A DNA stretch of 64,000 bases from Donghicola sp041224595 (GTDB lineage Bacteria > Pseudomonadota > Alphaproteobacteria > Rhodobacterales > Rhodobacteraceae). Both the position numbers and the translations under genes were made by a program. Where the stretch lies: positions 1 through 64,000 of the forward strand of contig NZ_JBGFGN010000135.1 of NCBI RefSeq assembly GCF_041224595.1, in the 5' to 3' direction. Positions within the stretch are counted from its first letter, which is position 1; each line of letters starts with the position of its first letter. The notes under the pieces were generated by a model, which was not told where the DNA came from, made no database searches, and was given only the letters and a program-made list of their open reading frames with translations. This document shows, piece by piece, positions 17,375 to 25,876 of this stretch.

Positions 17375-17880
17375 TGGGATCCTCCCCTGTCTTCTGTGAA
17401 GAACGTTGTTTTCAGGATGTACCGCATGCCGCGCTGCCAGCTTTCATCCGTGTTGTTCCGGATATCGACCACACGGCCTTTGACCATGTTGCCCGTCGCG
17501 GCATCGCGCATCTGTAAATTCATGCTCAGGATCAGGTTCGAGACCTTCTGAACCTCGCCGACTAGGGAATAGTCTGCCCCCAGCTTGGTCGCCATGCGCG
17601 TGTCGCAGCCATAGCACTTGGCGGGGTTCACGGTGGCGTCGATTTGCTCTTGCACAGGGGCTAGATCGACCAAGTCGTACCCGTTTTCGGCAAAGCGCTC
17701 GCGCACCATCGCCTCGAGCATATCGATCCGCGCCATCTCTGCTGGGTCTTGGCCTAGTTCAGCAGTCTGCAAAGAGCTGTCCAGAAAGGTGATCCCGAAA
17801 AACGCCACGCTCTCAGCGCTTTGGGCAGGAGAGCCAAAGCCGAGCAGGGTTGTCAGGATCAGTGCGGTGTTCCGTAGCAT
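17371..17880 (-). CDS. DUF3280-like secreted protein
   Basis: 169 residues: signal peptide (MLRNTALILTTLLGFGSPAQSA) then a domain with FFGITFLDSSLQT near the N-terminus, a CYGCDTRMATKLGADYSLVGEVQKVSNLILSM-type core and a lone CxxC. Proteins of this sort occur in PQQ alcohol dehydrogenase clusters; the role is unknown. The start at 17880 is supported by the signal peptide although the ribosome site is weak. It is the first gene of the minus-strand trio and divergent from the binding-protein gene at 18012. Confidence 0.72.
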   Translation of the reverse strand: MLRNTALILTTLLGFGSPAQSAESVAFFGITFLDSSLQTAELGQDPAEMARIDMLEAMVRERFAENGYDLVDLAPVQEQIDATVNPAKCYGCDTRMATKLGADYSLVGEVQKVSNLILSMNLQMRDAATGNMVKGRVVDIRNNTDESWQRGMRYILKTTFFTEDRGGSQ

Positions 17881-18011
17881 ACCGCCATCGTCACGCGGGA
17901 CGGGGGCTGCTGCCAATTGCTCCGAAAGTATCGGTAGCGAGCCGCGCCGCCGCTCTGACAAGCTGTTGGTATGCGTCGGTATTCAGTGACGTGAACGTGT
18001 ACGGAGGTGGC

Positions 18012-19202
18012 ATGCGCAGACAAACGGGAACATGGGCTTTGGCCTCTGTGATGGTGCTGGCCGGACTGGCACCCGCGGCGGCGGTCGAGGTAACCTCTGC
18101 TGTTTTGCGCGTTGACTATCAGACACTGCTGCCGATCTCGCGATATGACCTGAAGCCGGATGATTTGGGCTTCGCCGGTGCGGCGCTCGCTGACGAAGAT
18201 AACAGCACCACGGGCCGCTTTCTGGGGCATACCTATGAAACCCGGACCCTGAGCGTTCCACCCGAAGCCGCCGCCGAAGCCGCTGCTGAACTGGTCGCTG
18301 ACGGCGCGCCTTATGTGGTGGTCATCGCCAATGGGCCGGACACAGCGGCCATTGCTGATGCCGTGGCTGGGGCAGGGGGGATCGTTCTGAATGCGGGTGC
18401 CGCTGATAATAGCCTGCGCGGCGCTGAATGCCGTGAAAACCTGCTGCACATCGCGCCGTCCAATGACATGCGTGCGGATGCCGTGGCCCAATTTGCCATG
18501 TGGAAAAAGTGGCCGCGCTGGGTACTCGTCGAAGGCTCCAATCCCGCCGATCAGGAATTGGGACAGAGTTACGAACGCGCCGCCCGCAAGTTCGGCGCCA
18601 AAGTGGTCGAGACCCGCACATTCGAAGATACCGGCGGCACGCGCCGCACGGACTCGGGTCATGTCTTGGTACAGCGCCAATTGCCGACTTTTATGCAGGA
18701 CTTGCCGCGCCACGATGTGGTCATGTCCGCCGACAACTCTGACTACTTTGCGGCGTATCTGCCCTATCATTTGTGGGACCCGAGGCCCGTTATGGGCTCG
18801 GCTGGTTTGCGGCCGGTGACCTTTCATCCCGCGCACGAGGCGTGGGGTGCGACCCAGTTCCATACTCGGTTCGAAGACTTAACGGGGCGCTATGTCCACG
18901 AAGAGGATTACGAGGTCTGGCTGGCCCTGCGCGTCATCGGAGAGGCCGTGACTCGTACCAGCAGCAACGATCCGGCCGTCCTGCGCGACTACATTCTGTC
19001 GGATGACTTCGAATTGGCCGCGTTCAAGGGGCAGAAGGTCACCTTCCGCGATTGGAATGGTCAGATGCGCCAGCCAATCTTGCTGTTTGACGACCACATC
19101 ACAGTCAGCGTCAGCCCGCAGGATGGTTTTCTACACCAGATATCCCCGCTCGACACCCTAGGGCAGGACCGTGCCGAAAGCGCCTGTGCCGCCTTTGATT
19201 AA
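18012..19202 (+). CDS. ABC-type branched substrate-binding protein of the PQQ-dependent alcohol dehydrogenase system
   Basis: 396 residues: signal peptide (MRRQTGTWALASVMVLAGLAPAAA), then a type I periplasmic binding fold (VVVIANGPDTAAIADAV, FAMWKKWPRWVLVEGSNPADQELGQSYERAARKFGAKVVETRTF). The ATG follows ACGGAGG. It lies 18 bp ahead of a beta-propeller gene. In related clusters this protein is accompanied by ABC ATPase and permease genes. None is present in this window, so its partner is missing or encoded elsewhere. Confidence 0.82.
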   Translation: MRRQTGTWALASVMVLAGLAPAAAVEVTSAVLRVDYQTLLPISRYDLKPDDLGFAGAALADEDNSTTGRFLGHTYETRTLSVPPEAAAEAAAELVADGAPYVVVIANGPDTAAIADAVAGAGGIVLNAGAADNSLRGAECRENLLHIAPSNDMRADAVAQFAMWKKWPRWVLVEGSNPADQELGQSYERAARKFGAKVVETRTFEDTGGTRRTDSGHVLVQRQLPTFMQDLPRHDVVMSADNSDYFAAYLPYHLWDPRPVMGSAGLRPVTFHPAHEAWGATQFHTRFEDLTGRYVHEEDYEVWLALRVIGEAVTRTSSNDPAVLRDYILSDDFELAAFKGQKVTFRDWNGQMRQPILLFDDHITVSVSPQDGFLHQISPLDTLGQDRAESACAAFD

Positions 19203-19220
19203 TCCTAGATGGAGACCTTT

Positions 19221-20192
19221 GTGAAACCTCTGCTTTTGACGACTGCCCTCGTGATGGCCGCTACCTCGGTCTCTGCCAACCGCGCCTTCGTGTCGAACGA
19301 GCGGGGAAATACAGTCACCGTGATCGACACAGAGACGTGGGAGGTCGAGACCGAGTTCTTTGCCGGAAACCGCCCGCGCGGGATCACCGTCAGCCCTGAT
19401 GGGACTTTGCTGTATGTCTGCGCCTCTGATGATGATCAGGTCAAAGTGTTCAGCACTGAAACCTTCGAGGAACTCTATAGCCTGCCATCTGGCCCAGATC
19501 CTGAGCTGTTCACTCTGCACCCGTCGGGCAATCCGCTGTATATCGCGAACGAGGACGACAATCTGGTCACTGTGACAGACACCGAAAGTCACAGGGTTCT
19601 GGCGGAAATCCCTGTCGGGGTCGAACCCGAAGGCATGGCGATTTCTCCTGACACCAAGTTCGTAATTAACACTTCGGAAACCACGAACATGGCGCACTTC
19701 ATCTCGACCGAGGATTACGAGATCAAACACAACATCCTCGTCGATCAGCGGCCGCGCTATGCCGAGTACACGCCGGACGGCAAGCGCCTGTTCGTGAGTT
19801 CAGAAATCGGGGGGACTGTATCGGTCATCGACATTGCAGACGACGGCACGCCGACCCTGACCAAGAAGATCGGGTTCGAAGTCGCTGGCGTGCTGCCGGA
19901 ATGGCTTCAGCCTGTGGGGGTCAAAGTCACGTCGGACGGTAGTCGGGTTTTTGTTGCCTTAGGGCCGGCGAACCGCGTGGCCGTCATCGACGGGGATACG
20001 CTCGAAGTGCTGGACTACATTCTGGTCGGGCAACGGGTGTGGCAGATGGCGTTTACACCTGATGGGGCGCACCTGCTGACCACGAACGGCAATTCCAACG
20101 ACATCACAGTGATCGACGTGGCCAAGGAAAAGGCCATTCAGTCCATTCAGGTCGGCCAGCAGCCTTGGGGCGTGGTCGTCACACCGAAATAA
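19221..20192 (+). CDS. PQQ-associated YVTN-type beta-propeller protein (second copy)
   Basis: 323 residues from a GTG start with GGAG 6 nt upstream, giving a clean signal peptide (MKPLLLTTALVMAATSVSA); an ATG at 19209 would add four residues but has no ribosome site. Seven YVTN-like repeats follow (RAFVSNERGNTVTVIDT, LYIANEDDNLVTVTDTE, LFVSSEIGGTVSVID, VFVALGPANRVAVIDG). Likely a periplasmic propeller paired with the binding protein immediately upstream. Function is not established. Confidence 0.82.
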   Translation: MKPLLLTTALVMAATSVSANRAFVSNERGNTVTVIDTETWEVETEFFAGNRPRGITVSPDGTLLYVCASDDDQVKVFSTETFEELYSLPSGPDPELFTLHPSGNPLYIANEDDNLVTVTDTESHRVLAEIPVGVEPEGMAISPDTKFVINTSETTNMAHFISTEDYEIKHNILVDQRPRYAEYTPDGKRLFVSSEIGGTVSVIDIADDGTPTLTKKIGFEVAGVLPEWLQPVGVKVTSDGSRVFVALGPANRVAVIDGDTLEVLDYILVGQRVWQMAFTPDGAHLLTTNGNSNDITVIDVAKEKAIQSIQVGQQPWGVVVTPK

Positions 20193-20206
20193 TTGGGGAG
20201 AGAGTT

Positions 20207-20635
20207 ATGAAAACATGGATCGCGGCAGGCGCGTTGGCGCTGATTGCGGGTGGTGCAGCAGCCCATGACTATGGGTTCGCGGGGGTGCTGTCCGCGAACA
20301 ACAAGGGCGAGATGCCCGAGATTACGCTGTCCGTCGGCAAACCCATCGCCGAAGGGCCGATCACGCTGAAGTCTGGGATGATGTACGAACTGGAGATCGA
20401 GTCAGACGGCAGCGGGGAACTGGCGCTCGAGGGGCCGGGTTTCTTTCGTGCGATCTGGGTGAATGAGGTCGTCGTCAATGGGCTGGAAATGCGCCCCTTT
20501 GGCATGGAAAGCGTCGAGTTCGACGAAGCCGGCGAGATGGAGATTGAATTTCTGGCGATCAAGCCGGGCGCGTATTTCCTGCGTATTCCGGGATCCAAGG
20601 GCGAAAGCCAGCGGGTCGAGATCACCATTCAATAG
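20207..20635 (+). CDS. Small secreted beta-rich protein of unknown function
   Basis: 142 residues: signal peptide (MKTWIAAGALALIAGGAAA) followed at once by HDYGFAG, then a beta-sandwich-like domain of about 115 residues without cysteine. It resembles a cupredoxin-fold scaffold, but the expected Cys ligand is absent. The start follows GGGGAGAG and the gene is 14 bp after the propeller, so it is the last gene of that operon. The mature N-terminal His could bind copper by a histidine-brace-like arrangement; this is only a suggestion. Confidence 0.7.
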   Translation: MKTWIAAGALALIAGGAAAHDYGFAGVLSANNKGEMPEITLSVGKPIAEGPITLKSGMMYELEIESDGSGELALEGPGFFRAIWVNEVVVNGLEMRPFGMESVEFDEAGEMEIEFLAIKPGAYFLRIPGSKGESQRVEITIQ

Positions 20636-20683
20636 GTCGGCACGCAACCAGCCCCTCCTCTGACAGGGCTGCGTGCTGACGGA

Positions 20684-20887
20684 TTAGATGGCTTGGGAGT
20701 CCAGATTGACCATTCGGCACTTCCAGCCTTGGACCGAGAATTTGGGGTGCTCGACCTGCCATTTGGCCAACTCAGGTTGTGCACCCATCATGCAAGCCAT
20801 GGGGGTCACGTCGACAAAGGTCAGGCTCTTTTGCTCACAGACGTCAGGGGCTGTGGCAAGACAAGCCGTGAAGAGAAGTTCGATCAT
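20684..20887 (-). CDS. Small cysteine-containing protein of unknown function
   Basis: 67 residues with a short hydrophobic start (MIELLFTACLATAPDVCEQ) resembling a truncated signal peptide, and four cysteines (positions about 9, 17, 32, 57). A good ribosome site AAAGGAT precedes the ATG. The rest, KFSVQGWKCRMVN, looks like a compact periplasmic domain. It is a single gene between the C1 cluster and ectR. No function is assigned. Confidence 0.6.
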   Translation of the reverse strand: MIELLFTACLATAPDVCEQKSLTFVDVTPMACMMGAQPELAKWQVEHPKFSVQGWKCRMVNLDSQAI

Positions 20888-21057
20888 AAAGACATCCTTT
20901 CAGTCAGAGGGGATGCCCAAGCGTAATGCCGCAATGCAGCATTCACGTCAGGGTACTGGTTAAAAGACCATCACCTTTTGCATAGTTTTGCGATTTTGCA
21001 CAAGATATAGGCGCTATTTGCCGCAGGTCACGGAAAAAGCGCCGTCTGCCCCGCTGC

Positions 21058-21558
21058 TTAATGGGCGCGGTGGCCCTTGATCTCGCCCGTGGTCAGTACC
21101 GGAGAGGCGTCAATATCGTCTGCATTCAGCATCGCTGCGACTCGCTCCAGCGATGCGAGAAGCTGAGCTTGCTCCCAATCTTTCAACTTTTCAAACGCCT
21201 GAACGTAGCGCTGCTGCAGCGCGTCGGGGGCAGTCTGAACGGCCATCTGCCCCGTCTCGGTCAGGATGATGTTGGTCTGACGGCGGTCGGTTTCGGACCG
21301 TACGCGCACCGCGTAGTTGCGCGCAACCAAACGATCCACAAGCGTCGTGACCGTGGCTTGTGACACGCCCATCTGAACCGCCAACTCCTTGGGGGTGGCG
21401 CTGCCATCCCGTGCGGCAGTGATCTGCAAAACACGCAGTTGAGCAGGGGTGAGACCGGCCGACTGCGCAAGGCTGCGCGAGTACAGTTCCGTCGCACGCA
21501 AAATGCGGCGCAGGGCGATCAGGCTTTGGTCGGTTCGGTCACGGTGTTGTTCAGACAT
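21058..21558 (-). CDS. ectR: MarR-family regulator of ectoine genes (EctR-like)
   Basis: 166 residues with a MarR winged helix-turn-helix (LTPAQLRVLQITAARDGSATPKELAVQMGVSQATVTTLVDRLVARNYAVRVRSETDRRQTNIILTETG). It is divergent from ectABC-ask with a 224-bp shared promoter region. MarR-type EctR repressors control ectoine synthesis in halotolerant methylotrophs and many marine bacteria, so salt-responsive repression of ectA is expected. The start at 21558 (MSEQ) is preferred over 21573. The octamer TTGCACAA occurs just upstream of its start (21568-21575) and again beyond its 3' end. Confidence 0.85.
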   Translation of the reverse strand: MSEQHRDRTDQSLIALRRILRATELYSRSLAQSAGLTPAQLRVLQITAARDGSATPKELAVQMGVSQATVTTLVDRLVARNYAVRVRSETDRRQTNIILTETGQMAVQTAPDALQQRYVQAFEKLKDWEQAQLLASLERVAAMLNADDIDASPVLTTGEIKGHRAH

Positions 21559-21746
21559 ATCCCTATATTGCACAAAACCTAAAATGCTTCAATTGGCTAA
21601 GTATCCACACCGTCCTCTTAGAGATGCTAAAGGGAAATATTTTGGCTTTTCGGTATAAAAATCAGAAAAAACATCGAAAAAACAAAGGCATTTAGGTGGA
21701 TTGAGAAAAATAACTTAGGTGCTTGAAATATTTCCGGCTTCGATTA

Positions 21747-21761
21747 CTTTGACTGTCAAAG
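21747..21761. promoter_or_regulatory. Inverted repeat upstream of ectA, possible operator
   Basis: CTTTGAC and GTCAAAG form a perfect 7-bp inverted repeat around one T, centred 29 bp before the ectA ATG. The site could be an EctR operator overlapping the transcription start or an early mRNA hairpin. Assignment is by position only. Confidence 0.4.
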
Positions 21762-21782
21762 GAAACAACCCGAGGGGCCAAT

Positions 21783-22334
21783 ATGCCAGAGCTGACCATG
21801 CAGACCGAAACGACTCCGATGCGAGCCATGCAGCCGATCCTGCGCAAGCCGGATGCGACCGATGGTAAACTCATCTGGGAGCTCGTTCGGAGCTGCCGTC
21901 CTCTGGATGAGAACTCGATCTACGCCAATATCATTCAGGCCGACCACTTTCGTGATACATGCGTACTGGCCGAACTGAATGGCGACGTGGTCGGGTGGAT
22001 CTCGGGTCACATGATCCCGAACTCTGATGCGTTCTTTGTCTGGCAGGTTGCTGTCAGCCCCAAAGCGCGTGGTCTGGGTTTGGGCAAGAAAATGCTGCGT
22101 GAATTGCTGTCGCGAGATGCGACCGCAGAGGCGCGTGAGTTGAAAACCACGATCACGCAAAGCAACGAGGCATCGTGGGGGCTGTTCCGCAGCTTTGCCC
22201 GCGACGTCGGCGGGGATCTGACCGATCAGCCGCACTTCACAGAAGACGAGCACTTTCACGGCGAGTGTGCCACCGAACACATGGTGACCATCACTCTGCC
22301 GCGCGCTCAGGCTTCTATTGCACGCGCCGCTTGA
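21783..22334 (+). CDS. ectA: L-2,4-diaminobutyrate N-acetyltransferase
   Basis: 183 residues, GNAT fold. It acetylates L-2,4-diaminobutyrate to N-gamma-acetyl-diaminobutyrate in ectoine synthesis. Family hallmarks are ILRKPDATDGKLIWELVRSC...LDENSIYANIIQADHF and the acetyl-CoA loop VSPKARGLGLGKKML. The ATG follows GAGGGG. It is the first gene of a compact ectABC-ask operon, 39 bp before ectB. Confidence 0.97.
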   Translation: MPELTMQTETTPMRAMQPILRKPDATDGKLIWELVRSCRPLDENSIYANIIQADHFRDTCVLAELNGDVVGWISGHMIPNSDAFFVWQVAVSPKARGLGLGKKMLRELLSRDATAEARELKTTITQSNEASWGLFRSFARDVGGDLTDQPHFTEDEHFHGECATEHMVTITLPRAQASIARAA

Positions 22335-22373
22335 ACTCTCCCCTCTTTTACGACTGACCAAAGGATTTTCCCC

Positions 22374-23660
22374 ATGCCCAAAGACATGGCTACTGAACGT
22401 ACGATCTATGAACGCCGCGAAAGCGGGGCGCGTTCCTACTGCCGCGCATTCCCTGACTCCTTCACCGAGGCACGTGGCTCCGAAATTTTTACCGCTGACG
22501 GAAACCGCTACATTGACTTTCTGGCGGGCTGTTCTTCGCTGAACTACGGTCATAATGATGCCGACATGAAAGCCGCTTTGATCGAGCATATCGCTGGTGA
22601 CGGCATCGCGCACGGTTTGGACCTGCACACTGACGCCAAAGGCGCGTTCCTGACCGCGTTCAACGATCACATCCTTGCGCCCCGCAAGATGGATCACCGC
22701 GTGATGTTTACCGGCCCCACAGGCGCAAACGCTGTTGAAGCGGCGATGAAGGTCGCGCGCAAAGTAACCGGTCGCACCAACATCATCTCGTTCACCAACG
22801 GCTTCCACGGCGTGACCATGGGTGCGCTGGCAGCAACCGGCAATGGCTACCACCGTGGCGGCGCTGGCATGGACAAAGCTGGCGTGACGCGCTTCCCCTT
22901 TGACGGCTATGCCAAAGGTGTAGACAGCGCAGCACTACTCGATCAGATGCTGAGCGACCCTTCGGGCGGCATCGACGCCCCCGCTGCGATCATGTTCGAA
23001 ACCGTCCAAGGCGAAGGCGGCCTGAACCCCGCTTCGGCGGAATGGGTTCGCAAAATGCAGGAGATTGCGCACAAGCACGGCGCGCTGCTTATCATCGATG
23101 ACATTCAGGCGGGTTGTGGCCGGACCGGCACCTTCTTCTCGTTTGACGAAATGGGCGTGCAGCCGGACATCGTGACCATGGCAAAATCGGTTTCGGGCTT
23201 TGGCCTGCCGATGGCTCTGATGCTGGTCCGCCCGCAGCACGACATCTTTGGCCCCGCCGAGCATAACGGCACGTTCCGTGGGAACAACCACGCCTTCGTC
23301 ACCGCCCGTGTCGCGATCGAAAAATTCTGGGCCGATGAGGCGTTCCAGACGGAGTTGACCGAAAAAGCTGCTCTGATGACCGAAAAGCTGCAGCGTATTG
23401 CGGACCTCGTTCCCGGCGCCTACCTGAAGGGCCGCGGCCTGATGCAGGGTGTTGACGTTGGCTCGGGCGATCTGGCCTCGGACATCTGTGGCCGCGCCTA
23501 CGAGAACGGCCTGATCGTCGAGACCTCGGGTCCGAATGACGAAGTGGTTAAGATTCTCGCGCCTCTGACGACCTCGAAAGAGCTGTTCGAAGAAGGCTTC
23601 GCGATCCTAGAGAAAGCGGCTCGCGACGTGCTGAACAACGCAAAGCTGGCAGCGGAGTAA
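22374..23660 (+). CDS. ectB: L-2,4-diaminobutyrate transaminase
   Basis: 428 residues, class III aminotransferase. It converts aspartate-4-semialdehyde plus glutamate to L-2,4-diaminobutyrate. Visible features: GCSSLNYGHNDADMK, FTGPTGANAVEAAMKVARK, the cofactor-aspartate segment LLIIDDIQAGCGRTGTF, and the PLP lysine in TMAKSVSGFGLP. Five bases separate it from ectC. Confidence 0.97.
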   Translation: MPKDMATERTIYERRESGARSYCRAFPDSFTEARGSEIFTADGNRYIDFLAGCSSLNYGHNDADMKAALIEHIAGDGIAHGLDLHTDAKGAFLTAFNDHILAPRKMDHRVMFTGPTGANAVEAAMKVARKVTGRTNIISFTNGFHGVTMGALAATGNGYHRGGAGMDKAGVTRFPFDGYAKGVDSAALLDQMLSDPSGGIDAPAAIMFETVQGEGGLNPASAEWVRKMQEIAHKHGALLIIDDIQAGCGRTGTFFSFDEMGVQPDIVTMAKSVSGFGLPMALMLVRPQHDIFGPAEHNGTFRGNNHAFVTARVAIEKFWADEAFQTELTEKAALMTEKLQRIADLVPGAYLKGRGLMQGVDVGSGDLASDICGRAYENGLIVETSGPNDEVVKILAPLTTSKELFEEGFAILEKAARDVLNNAKLAAE

Positions 23661-23665
23661 AAGTA

Positions 23666-24076
23666 ATGATTGTACGCGATTTTAACGAATTGAAGAATAC
23701 TGACCGCCACGTTGCTGACGCGCAGTGGACGTCGACCCGTATGCTTCTGGCGGATGATGGAATGGGCTTCTCGTTCCACATCACCATTCTTGAGGCGGGC
23801 TCGGAGCACACGTTCCACTACAAGCACCACTTCGAGAGCGTGTACTGCATGGCAGGCAAGGGCTCGATCACTGATATCGCCACCGGCGAGACCCACGAGA
23901 TCAAGCCTGGCGTCATGTACGCCCTGAACCTGCACGACAAGCATATCCTGCGCGCCGAAGAAGAGCTGCACATGGCTTGCTGTTTTAACCCGCCCGTGAC
24001 CGGCAAAGAGGTACACCGCGAAGACGGCTCCTATGCCCCTGCCGAAGAGTTGGCGCAACAGCAGACAAGGATCTGA
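23666..24076 (+). CDS. ectC: L-ectoine synthase
   Basis: 136 residues, cupin fold. It cyclises N-gamma-acetyl-diaminobutyrate to ectoine. The metal-binding histidine/glutamate region is in HTFHYKHHFESVYCMAGKGSITD, with the second cupin motif in YALNLHDKHILRAEEELHMACCFNPPVTG. The stop overlaps the ask start by one base (TGATG). No ectD hydroxylase follows, so only ectoine, not hydroxyectoine, is indicated by this locus. Confidence 0.97.
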   Translation: MIVRDFNELKNTDRHVADAQWTSTRMLLADDGMGFSFHITILEAGSEHTFHYKHHFESVYCMAGKGSITDIATGETHEIKPGVMYALNLHDKHILRAEEELHMACCFNPPVTGKEVHREDGSYAPAEELAQQQTRI

Positions 24077-25500
24077 TGACCTATACTGTCGAAAAAATCG
24101 GCGGGACCTCGATGTCTCGCGTGAACGAGTTGACCGAAACGCTGTTTATCCCGAACGGCGTCTTGGACGACATTTATGGCCGCATTTTCGTTGTCTCGGC
24201 GTTTGGTGGGATCACCAACCTGCTGCTTGAGCATAAGAAAACCGGTGAATCGGGTGTTTATGCCCGCTTTGCCGATGCGGATAATGATCACGGCTGGCAT
24301 GATGCCCTGAGCCGCGTCGCGATCGAAATGCAGAAGGCGCACGCTGCCGTTCTGGATCACTCGGCTGATGTCGCGCAAGCAGATGCCTTTGTGTCCGAGC
24401 GCATCGCTGGTGCCCGCAACTGCCTGACCGACCTGCAACGTCTGTGCAGCTACGGCCACTTCCGTCTGGCTGAACACATGCTGCACATCCGCGAACTGCT
24501 GTCTGGTTTGGGCGAGGCGCATTCGGCCTTTGTCACCAGTCTGATGTTGCAACGTCGCGGCGTCAGTGCGCGGTTTGTGGATCTGTCTGGCTGGCGTGAT
24601 CAGGGCGAAGTCTCGCTCGATGAACGCATCATGACCGCGATGAAAGACGTCGATCCCGCGACTGAGATGCCCATCGTGACCGGTTATGCCCAATGTACCG
24701 AAGGCCTGATGCAGGAATTCGACCGTGGCTATTCCGAGGTGACGTTCTCGCGCATGGCAGCGCTGCTGCACGCCCGCGAAGCGATCATTCACAAGGAATT
24801 CCACCTGTCCTCCGCCGATCCCAAACTCGTAGGGGCAGGGGTGGCGCGCAAGTTGGGTCATACCAACTACGATGTGGCAGACCAGATGTCGAACATGGGG
24901 ATGGAGGCGATCCACCCCAAGGCTGCGAAAACACTGCGCCAAGCTGATGTTCCGCTGCGCGTGGTGAACTGCTTTGACCCTGCCGATCCGGGTACATTGA
25001 TCGACGATCGTCCTGCCGAGAGTGCAGCGGTCGAGATGATCACGGGTCTGGATATCGTGGCACTTGAGCTGTTTGAGCAGGACATGGTTGGGGTCAAAGG
25101 ATACGACGCTACCATCCTTGATGTGCTGACCCGTCACGGTGTCCGCATCGTGTCCAAGACCTCGAACGCGAACACTATTACGCATTATCTGGATGCCTCG
25201 CTCAAAACGATGCGCCGTGTGGAACGTGATCTGGCAGAGCGCTACTCGGGTGCCGAAGTTTCGGCCCGTCCGCTATCCATGGCCTCGATCATTGGTCGTG
25301 ACTTGCGCGGACTGTCGGTTCTGACCAAAGGTCTGCAAGCTCTGGCGAATTCTGGGATGGCTTGTCTTGGCGCGTCGCAAGGACCGCGCAACGTTGACGT
25401 TCAGTTCATTCTGGAACGTGACGATCTGCAGCCCGCCATCAAGGCGCTGCACAAACAACTGATCGAAGGCGTGACGCCGACCCTGAAGCAGGTCGCATAA
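24076..25500 (+). CDS. ask: Ectoine-specialised aspartate kinase
   Basis: 474 residues. It phosphorylates aspartate, feeding aspartate-semialdehyde to EctB. The N-terminal kinase domain starts VEKIGGTSMSRVNEL and contains VTGYAQCTEGLMQEFDRGYSEVTFSRMAALLHA. C-terminal ACT-type segments follow (VKGYDATILDVLTRHGVRIVSK). A dedicated Ask_Ect joined to ectABC is typical for alphaproteobacteria and is thought to avoid feedback inhibition of the housekeeping enzyme. It ends ahead of a strong terminator. Confidence 0.95.
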   Translation: MTYTVEKIGGTSMSRVNELTETLFIPNGVLDDIYGRIFVVSAFGGITNLLLEHKKTGESGVYARFADADNDHGWHDALSRVAIEMQKAHAAVLDHSADVAQADAFVSERIAGARNCLTDLQRLCSYGHFRLAEHMLHIRELLSGLGEAHSAFVTSLMLQRRGVSARFVDLSGWRDQGEVSLDERIMTAMKDVDPATEMPIVTGYAQCTEGLMQEFDRGYSEVTFSRMAALLHAREAIIHKEFHLSSADPKLVGAGVARKLGHTNYDVADQMSNMGMEAIHPKAAKTLRQADVPLRVVNCFDPADPGTLIDDRPAESAAVEMITGLDIVALELFEQDMVGVKGYDATILDVLTRHGVRIVSKTSNANTITHYLDASLKTMRRVERDLAERYSGAEVSARPLSMASIIGRDLRGLSVLTKGLQALANSGMACLGASQGPRNVDVQFILERDDLQPAIKALHKQLIEGVTPTLKQVA

Positions 25501-25528
25501 CAACGCGCCAAGTCCAACAGAGACGTCA

Positions 25529-25553
25529 GGGGCCGCCACGTGCGGCCCCTTTT
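25529..25553 (+). terminator. Intrinsic terminator of ectABC-ask
   Basis: GGGGCCGC and GCGGCCCC pair over a CACGT loop and are followed by TTTT, 29 bp after the ask stop. Confidence 0.9.
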
Positions 25554-25876
25554 GCGTGCGTTGAGGCGCAAAAAGTTTATATTATGCATTGGAATTAGGC
25601 ATTTCGGGGCAGCGAGCGCCTGCGTGCTCTGATAATTCGTATGCCATATTGCGCCCGCAGAAATTTCGGTCTATCTCAAACTCAAGCGGGCGGTGTATCG
25701 CCCAATCCCTTGGTCGCAACGGCGCGACTTTTTCCGATCATATCCCTCGCGGGTTGCAGCAATGTCGCTGGTTCTGGCTCCGAAATTCGGTGCCCTCGGA
25801 ATCCCTTTACTGATCCATTGCTTCGGCCTGATCGCAGTCACTCATGACGCTCGGGCCACACGAACCGGAGAGTCTG
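25554..25876 (+). other. Leader/promoter region of nasB
   Basis: This 323-bp stretch holds no gene that I can support. It must contain the nasB promoter and leader. I could not find a convincing sigma-54 (TGGCAC-N5-TTGCA) box. Nitrate/nitrite-responsive NasT-type antitermination leaders occur ahead of such operons, but I could not demonstrate one here. Confidence 0.5.

Noticed and set aside
21756..22853. 365-codon open frame antisense to ectA/ectB
   Set aside because: Shadow frame; it would also span the ectA promoter.
25554..25876. Sigma-54 promoter or NasT antiterminator leader before nasB
   Set aside because: No convincing -24/-12 pair or paired hairpins could be seen by eye.
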